Positions 7,022 to 11,744 of a stretch of DNA of 11,744 bases are shown one piece after another. Source of the stretch: Akkermansiaceae bacterium UBA4145 (lineage in GTDB: Bacteria; Verrucomicrobiota; Verrucomicrobiia; Verrucomicrobiales; Akkermansiaceae); the NCBI GenBank assembly GCA_002380675.1, contig DFWB01000186.1:6515-18258 (forward strand), in the 5' to 3' direction. The translations under genes were made by a program, and so were the position numbers. Position 1 is the stretch's first letter, and each line of letters begins with the position of its first letter. Below the pieces are notes generated by a model. It did no database searches, was not told where the DNA came from, and saw only the letters and a program-made list of their open reading frames with translations.

Positions 7022-8326
7022 TCAGGGTTTTGCCACAAAAATAGTGCGCTGGTCCCCGGTCTCCGTATCAAAAATTATCACTCGCCCATCAAGAGTTCCC
7101 ACTGCCAGCAGGGTTTCCCAGCATGCACAGGAAGAGATCGTGGGAGCCTCAGCACCAGTCTCTGACGCAACCTTGAATTCCTGAAGACGCTTCTGATTCT
7201 CAGCATTAAACTGTGCGATCACCCCGCCCGACGTCGTGGCAAAGAAGCCTCTGGGTCCTTCCATAAATCGCAGAACAGGGTTATCGAACTTGGCGCGATC
7301 GGCAATCTTCTTCCCGTTCTCAGACCCCCATGCAAAGAGGTGCCCATGGTCTCCCGCAGAGAGCACTTCTTTTCCATTGGAGTGAAACGCGATTCCCCTG
7401 ACCGCTTCGGAGTGGCCAGAGAACGTGCTCACTCTTTTGCCTGTAGTCACCTCATAAACCTTGGCGGTCTTATCCCTGCTCGCAGTGGCAATCTGGCTTC
7501 CCTCCCGGTTCCAACTAAGAGCGGTGAGCCAGTCAGAATGCGAGGAGACGGCCAGAACCTCAGTCCATGTGTCTGTTTGAAACAGTCGCAGTTTCCCGTC
7601 AACCCCCCCGAACGCAAGAGCCCTTCCATCAGGACTGAAACCAACCGCCAGAAGAGTGTCATCTCCCCGAAACGGCGTAGCGAGTACTCGTCCGGATTTG
7701 GCATCAAAGACCCTGACCTCTCCTGCCTGACCGGGGTCCCCGGTTGCAGCAGCCAACATGTTTCCATCCGGAGAGAGCGCTAGCCCATAGCTCCGCTGCC
7801 CGTTGTTTGGAATCCGATCCAGCAGAGCCCCCCCGTTGGGGTCCCAGACCAGGATTTCATGATATCCTCCAGTGTATAGTTTCTGGCCCTGAGGGCCGAA
7901 GACCATGGCGGTCACTCCGAGCGGACGTGGGTATGACGGTGGTGCTCCCGGATGGTCCCGCAACGGAATGATCGCAGAAAGCAGAGCACCAGGATCCTCT
8001 CCATCATAGCTCGCTCCCTCAACAATCCACCGACGGATAACATTGATTTCCTGATCTCCAAGAGGGTCCGCATCGACGGGCATACGCTCCTCCTCGTCAT
8101 CCGTCGTCACACGATGAAAGAGCTCGGTCTCGAGGTCCCCGGGCTCGAGGTCCTTGCGGAGCTGCTCATAGGTATCCAGCCGATACTTTCCTTTTGCTTT
8201 TCCCTCCTTATGACAAGCCACACATTGCCGCTGCAGAATAGGAGCCACCTCGCGGGAAAAACTCACAACTTCTGCGGAGGCTAGTGCCGAGAAGCAAAAG
8301 GCGAGAAAAGTAAGAGCGCGCTTCAT
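7022..8326 (-). CDS. Secreted PSCyt1 cytochrome fused to a WD40 beta-propeller
   Basis: 434 residues. A signal peptide (1-18, ASA/EVV) is followed by a planctomycete cytochrome C domain (PSCyt1). It has a canonical heme-binding CVACH at C35-C38-H39 in the typical context SREVAPILQRQCVACH. MP at 82-83 offers a possible Met axial ligand. Residues from about 135 to the end form WD40 repeats. Seven blades can be traced by their strand ends: VWD 160-162, VFD 206-208, LFQ 248-250, VYE 290-292, AWG 332-334, a weak blade near 345-373, and IFD 418-420. Such proteins usually sit beside DUF1549/DUF1553 genes. Here the gene starts 5 bp after the stop of one, so the two are almost certainly co-translated. 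The expected role is a periplasmic or cell-surface redox/scaffold protein; partners and electron acceptor are unknown. Confidence 0.94.
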   Translation of the reverse strand: MKRALTFLAFCFSALASAEVVSFSREVAPILQRQCVACHKEGKAKGKYRLDTYEQLRKDLEPGDLETELFHRVTTDDEEERMPVDADPLGDQEINVIRRWIVEGASYDGEDPGALLSAIIPLRDHPGAPPSYPRPLGVTAMVFGPQGQKLYTGGYHEILVWDPNGGALLDRIPNNGQRSYGLALSPDGNMLAAATGDPGQAGEVRVFDAKSGRVLATPFRGDDTLLAVGFSPDGRALAFGGVDGKLRLFQTDTWTEVLAVSSHSDWLTALSWNREGSQIATASRDKTAKVYEVTTGKRVSTFSGHSEAVRGIAFHSNGKEVLSAGDHGHLFAWGSENGKKIADRAKFDNPVLRFMEGPRGFFATTSGGVIAQFNAENQKRLQEFKVASETGAEAPTISSCACWETLLAVGTLDGRVIIFDTETGDQRTIFVAKP

Positions 8327-8331
8327 CCCGG

Positions 8332-10761
8332 CTAGTGCTGGAAAAGGAACTCACTCTTATTGAGAACAATCCAAAGAGTATCCTCAAGAGCCGTAGTGGC
8401 ATTCTCGGCCCCTCGGATATACTGAAGATGGAGGGCCAACTCCTTGTCCCCCGGCGGGCGACACAGAGCAGAGAAATATAGTTTCCTCACAATGTCTTCC
8501 TCATTCAGCCCCTCACGAATCCACTGATGCAGATGTCCATCTTTCGCGGTGATCATGTCATGAATGAGCTGGCCGTTGTACATCTGCAGTGCCTGTCCCA
8601 GACTCGATTCATCACCGCGCTCACATTCACAGATGGTCTGGCGCTCGGGCTGCCCAAACACCTTCATGAACTCCACTTCTCCAATCCGTCCGCGATTATG
8701 CGCCCTGAGATCGGGCGCAGGAAGTTCAGTCGCTCTGAGTTCAGGAGGCACCCCTTCGAATTGCATCGGCCGGCCGGTCACTACGCCCAGAGCATCGACT
8801 AATTGTTCTGCAGTGAGCATTCGAGGCTGGTAGTGGGAAAAATACGTTCGGTCGTCCCTGTTAAACTGGTTGGTCTCAGAGGCAGCCTGATACGTGTTAC
8901 TATTAAGAATGACCCGGAGAAGGTGCCGGCGATCATATCCGCTCTGACGAAAATCCTGCGCCAGCGCTTTCAGCAGAGGAGGGTTACTGGGCGGATTGGT
9001 ATCCCTGAAATCATCAAAGGGCTCTACGATTCCTCTTCCGAGGAGGTAGGCCCAGATTCTGTTGGCCTCAACTTGAGCAAAGAAGGGATTGTCCTCCCCT
9101 GTCAGCCACTCGGTGAACACATCCCGTCGATCAAAGGATTGTTCCACTTCCATTTCGCCAGCCTTTGGAGCCCACGGCTTCATGGTTTCTCCGGTCGCCG
9201 GATGAGAAACCTCCCCATCCTGTCGGCTGTAAACGATCAGCTCCTCACCCTTACCGGTCTTTTTACGCTCCACGCGGTTGAAGAACGCAGCAAGCCCGTA
9301 GTAGTTGTCCTGCGTCCAGCGCTCAAAGGGATGATTGTGACACTTTGCACATTGAATTCTGGAACCAAGAAATAACTGGGCCGACGTCTCCATCGCATCA
9401 AAGGTATTCCCTGCCGCCCTGTAGTAATTAGCAGCAGGATAGACGAGACTGCTTCCTCTGGCGGTCAGGATCTCCCGAGCGAATTCATCATAGCGCATGT
9501 TAGAGGAGACCGCATTCACAAGCCACCGGCTGAACTTGAACACCGACGCATGCCCGATCTGTTTTTTCGATACGCGGAGCAGGTCCCCCCATTTCTGGGC
9601 CCAGAAAGAGGCATGATCCTCGCTCTCAAGAAGAGTGTCGATCAGGAGAGCGCGCTTTCGAGGATCCCGGTCCTCAACAAAGTGGCCGACCGCCTCTGCG
9701 GAAGGAAGTTGGCCGGTTACATCAAGATACACCCTCCGGACGAATTCCAAGTCTTCGCTCTGCTGGCTTGGAGCAAACTGCAGCTGCCGTAATTTCCGAT
9801 AGACATGCTCGTCGACGTAGTTGGCAGGTTTACGATCTGCCCATTCAAATCCATCAATCTTCTTCACGAAGGTCAGGCTCGTGCTTTCGATGAATTCGAG
9901 GTAGCGAGCGATGACTGCAACTCCTCCCCGCTCAACTCCACTCACCAATCCTTGCCTTGAAACCTCTGCCACCTTGGTGTTGGAGCTCTCAAAGACTGCC
10001 AGATGCGTTACATCTCGCCTCGTCCCATCGCTGAACTTCGCCTGAACGGAGAATTGCTGGTTCGCATCGGGAAAATGAAGAACCCGGGACTCCGAGGGAT
10101 AAATTTCGATTCCGGTGCAGGTGCTCTCCTCTCCCTTGCGGAGGGCCGCTCCCTCCGCGATCCATGAGCGAAGGAGGGCATATTCCTCGCTCTCCTTATC
10201 CAGTTTTTTTCCTCCTTCGTGGCTGACGGCCGTGGTCGGTTTGAGCAACAACAGACTTTTGTCAGGCTCAATGGGATTCGTCCTTCGCCCCAATTCCTCG
10301 CTGACCAGCGTAAGCCCATCAAGGGCGGGATCAAAGGCACGAAGTGAGAGCCGGAAGCTTCCCTTCCCGTGCGGCGATCCGTGACAGGAACCGGCACTGC
10401 ACCCAAGACGGGAAAGAACCGGCAAGGTTTCGTGGCGGAAAGAGACCGGAGCTGGAGACTGTATCCCGCTCACCCTCACCTTTACCGTGCTTTCTCCAAG
10501 CCGGATGGTAGTCACTCCATTACTCCGAGGTCGAACCATGCCGTCTCTTGAAACGGATACCACTGCTGGGTCAGCAATGACGTATTCGGCCCCACGAGTA
10601 TGGTCTGCTACCCGATCACCGTCCCGCCATGTAGCAATTAGCTGAAGGGCTTCACGCTTCCCTCTGAGAGTAAATTCCGAGGGATGCAATTCCCACCCAG
10701 CCTGACAACAGACCGCAGCCATACTGAGAACACAGAATACTAGCAGGAAGAACCTGGTCAT
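8332..10761 (-). CDS. DUF1549/DUF1553 (PSCyt2/PSD1) planctomycete-type cytochrome protein
   Basis: 809 residues. The signal peptide is 1-21. A Big_2-like domain (about 24-98) is followed by a cytochrome-like segment around 105-205 with the unusual spacing C121-x4-C126-H127 (GCSAGSCHGSPHGKGSF). A second Big_2-like domain spans about 215-298. DUF1549 covers about 315-520 and includes a canonical CAKCH (C471-C474-H475) in QCAKCHNHPFERW. DUF1553 covers about 545-800, with EANRIWAYLLGRGIVEPFDDFR and the family signature FGQPERQTICECERGDESSLGQAL (702-725, shown here only as an aid to recognition; key residues C711 and C713). The full length matches the family. The ATG overlaps the stop of the upstream PPC-domain gene as ATGA, which implies translational coupling. 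The protein is exported and probably forms a surface redox or scaffold complex. The biochemical role of the family is not established. The usual DUF1501 partner is not found downstream. Confidence 0.97.
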   Translation of the reverse strand: MTRFFLLVFCVLSMAAVCCQAGWELHPSEFTLRGKREALQLIATWRDGDRVADHTRGAEYVIADPAVVSVSRDGMVRPRSNGVTTIRLGESTVKVRVSGIQSPAPVSFRHETLPVLSRLGCSAGSCHGSPHGKGSFRLSLRAFDPALDGLTLVSEELGRRTNPIEPDKSLLLLKPTTAVSHEGGKKLDKESEEYALLRSWIAEGAALRKGEESTCTGIEIYPSESRVLHFPDANQQFSVQAKFSDGTRRDVTHLAVFESSNTKVAEVSRQGLVSGVERGGVAVIARYLEFIESTSLTFVKKIDGFEWADRKPANYVDEHVYRKLRQLQFAPSQQSEDLEFVRRVYLDVTGQLPSAEAVGHFVEDRDPRKRALLIDTLLESEDHASFWAQKWGDLLRVSKKQIGHASVFKFSRWLVNAVSSNMRYDEFAREILTARGSSLVYPAANYYRAAGNTFDAMETSAQLFLGSRIQCAKCHNHPFERWTQDNYYGLAAFFNRVERKKTGKGEELIVYSRQDGEVSHPATGETMKPWAPKAGEMEVEQSFDRRDVFTEWLTGEDNPFFAQVEANRIWAYLLGRGIVEPFDDFRDTNPPSNPPLLKALAQDFRQSGYDRRHLLRVILNSNTYQAASETNQFNRDDRTYFSHYQPRMLTAEQLVDALGVVTGRPMQFEGVPPELRATELPAPDLRAHNRGRIGEVEFMKVFGQPERQTICECERGDESSLGQALQMYNGQLIHDMITAKDGHLHQWIREGLNEEDIVRKLYFSALCRPPGDKELALHLQYIRGAENATTALEDTLWIVLNKSEFLFQH

Positions 10762-11744
10762 GACTTGTCCCGGATTTTGAGAGAAAAAGGAGGGCTTTCA
10801 ATACGCAATGGATGCCGGTGAAAGTCAATTTCGACCTCCACTACAAGACCTGTCAGCTCCACCTGCTCAGGATTGCCAATCTTCAACTCAAGCTCCACGG
10901 AGCTGGTTTTATCATCAAGACTCTTCTCCCCACTCTCAATCCCTCCCGGCAGGCCCACCATCCGCACCTTACTGCTGAAACGGCGGCTTCCTTCCTCCCA
11001 GCTCAGGGTCACCGGCACCTTCACTACGGCTCCTTTTGCAACGTCGCCAGGGGGAGCCACCTCCACCTTTAAAGGTGGCTTCATCACCCGCACTGCAAGA
11101 AGACCATTGATTGACTCAGGAATATCCGCTGCCCCATCTCTCTCCTTCAGAACCTGCCTCGTTTCTAACCTCGCCTCATAAGAGGAGCCCTCAAACTCCG
11201 AGACACCTCGGACTCCGAAATGATGGAGAGTGCCTGCCACAGTATCTGACGGCAGGCGTAGCCGAAACCCAGCGGATCCCTCCCCACCCGGCACCCTGTC
11301 TTGCTCCTTCATACAGACGAGGGAGGATTCCAGCTGAAGTTGAACCTCAGGAGTGAATCCTTTCCGGGAGCATTGGACCGGGACCTCAAACACGCCCCCC
11401 GGAACGGCTAGAAACTTATCTATAAGAGGGTGTTTCTTATCCTTCTGCCCCGGCACCGAAAGCGCAAACGGAGGAATCCCGGAATGTATGGATAGCTCGA
11501 ACTCCAGCTCGGGGCCTCGCCGATCATATGCATCCCGAACCTCGACACTGTAGTTGCCGGCATCTAACCAGACCTGCATGTCCTGTTCATCGAAAACCTC
11601 CCGAGAGCTCTCGGCCACCATTTCTCCGCTCTCTTTAAGGAGTCGCATCCTCGGAACGGCAGGGGAGCGAATTTTCCGTGCCGCGGCGACCAGCGTAAGA
11701 TAAACCCGTTTCTTAATGCGGAGAGGGAAGCGGACCATCCCTGC
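10758..11744 (-). CDS. 3' part of a PPC-domain / Ig-like surface protein
   Basis: The frame is open through the right edge of the window, so about 328 C-terminal residues are visible and the N-terminus is missing. The Met at 11738 is internal, not a start. The first about 85 residues look like a bacterial pre-peptidase C-terminal (PPC) domain: RSPAVPRMRLLKESGEM, then DAGNYSVEVRDAYDRRGPE. Two or so Ig-like beta-sandwich segments follow (about 95-205 and 215-326), marked by VPGGVFEVPVQCSRKGF and by GAVVKVPVTLSWEEGSRRF. No transmembrane segment or sorting signal is visible at the C-terminus (FSLKIRDKS). PVC genomes often place such PPC proteins directly before DUF1549/DUF1553 genes. The ATGA overlap with the next gene supports a joint complex at the cell surface. 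It is adhesive or structural by inference only. Confidence 0.78.
   Translation of the reverse strand, partial: AGMVRFPLRIKKRVYLTLVAAARKIRSPAVPRMRLLKESGEMVAESSREVFDEQDMQVWLDAGNYSVEVRDAYDRRGPELEFELSIHSGIPPFALSVPGQKDKKHPLIDKFLAVPGGVFEVPVQCSRKGFTPEVQLQLESSLVCMKEQDRVPGGEGSAGFRLRLPSDTVAGTLHHFGVRGVSEFEGSSYEARLETRQVLKERDGAADIPESINGLLAVRVMKPPLKVEVAPPGDVAKGAVVKVPVTLSWEEGSRRFSSKVRMVGLPGGIESGEKSLDDKTSSVELELKIGNPEQVELTGLVVEVEIDFHRHPLRIESPPFSLKIRDKS

Noticed and set aside
11736..11738. Met at 11738 as a gene start
   Set aside because: The frame continues upstream without a stop to the window edge, there is no signal peptide, and the PPC-like domain begins around this point. It is internal.
1..11744. Search for CRISPR arrays, tRNA or rRNA genes, insertion sequences, toxin-antitoxin or defence genes
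   Set aside because: None is visible. The window is filled by seven long co-directional protein genes with short gaps.

Overview
The window is a block of seven genes that all read on the minus strand. Transcription therefore runs from the right edge (11744) to the left edge (1). The gene content points to a heterotroph of the Planctomycetota-Verrucomicrobiota group. The evidence is a planctomycete-type cytochrome/DUF1549/DUF1553 protein, a PSCyt1-WD40 protein, a PPC-domain surface protein, a lamin-tail/CotH protein, a Cys-type sulfatase and an Asp-box sialidase-like protein. I lean towards Verrucomicrobiota, but the sequence alone does not decide it. There are no RNA genes, CRISPR arrays, insertion sequences or integrases.

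Layout in transcription order: (1) the 3' part of a PPC/Ig-like surface protein (11744-10758); (2) a DUF1549/DUF1553 protein with two heme-type motifs and two Big_2-like domains (10761-8332), overlapping gene 1 by an ATGA; (3) a PSCyt1-WD40 seven-blade protein (8326-7022), 5 bp downstream of gene 2; (4) a 120-residue secreted protein with two copies of a CPVxG...CCxxC metal-binding-like module (6886-6524); (5) a roughly 1196-residue protein with a lamin-tail domain, a chitobiase-like domain, a CotH domain and a second lamin-tail domain (6358-2768); (6) an Asp-box sialidase-like protein (2684-1587); (7) a type I sulfatase with an intact CGPSR active site, cut off near its C-terminus by the window edge (1499-1).

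Genes 1-3 are tightly spaced and look translationally coupled. They form the familiar PVC surface cytochrome module, but no DUF1501 partner is seen. Genes 4-7 are separated by roughly 80-165 bp, so they could be one long transcript or carry their own promoters; no convincing promoter or terminator is visible. Every gene whose 5' end is in the window encodes a signal peptide, so the whole block is exported. The downstream pair (sialidase-like plus sulfatase) suggests attack on sulfated, possibly amino-sugar-containing glycans outside the cytoplasm. The link between that activity and the cytochrome and CotH proteins is an inference from adjacency only.

The least ordinary items are the tandem-duplicated Cys module protein, the architecture of the CotH protein, and the coupling of a c-type cytochrome module to glycan-degrading genes. 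I found no clear sign of a wholly new system.
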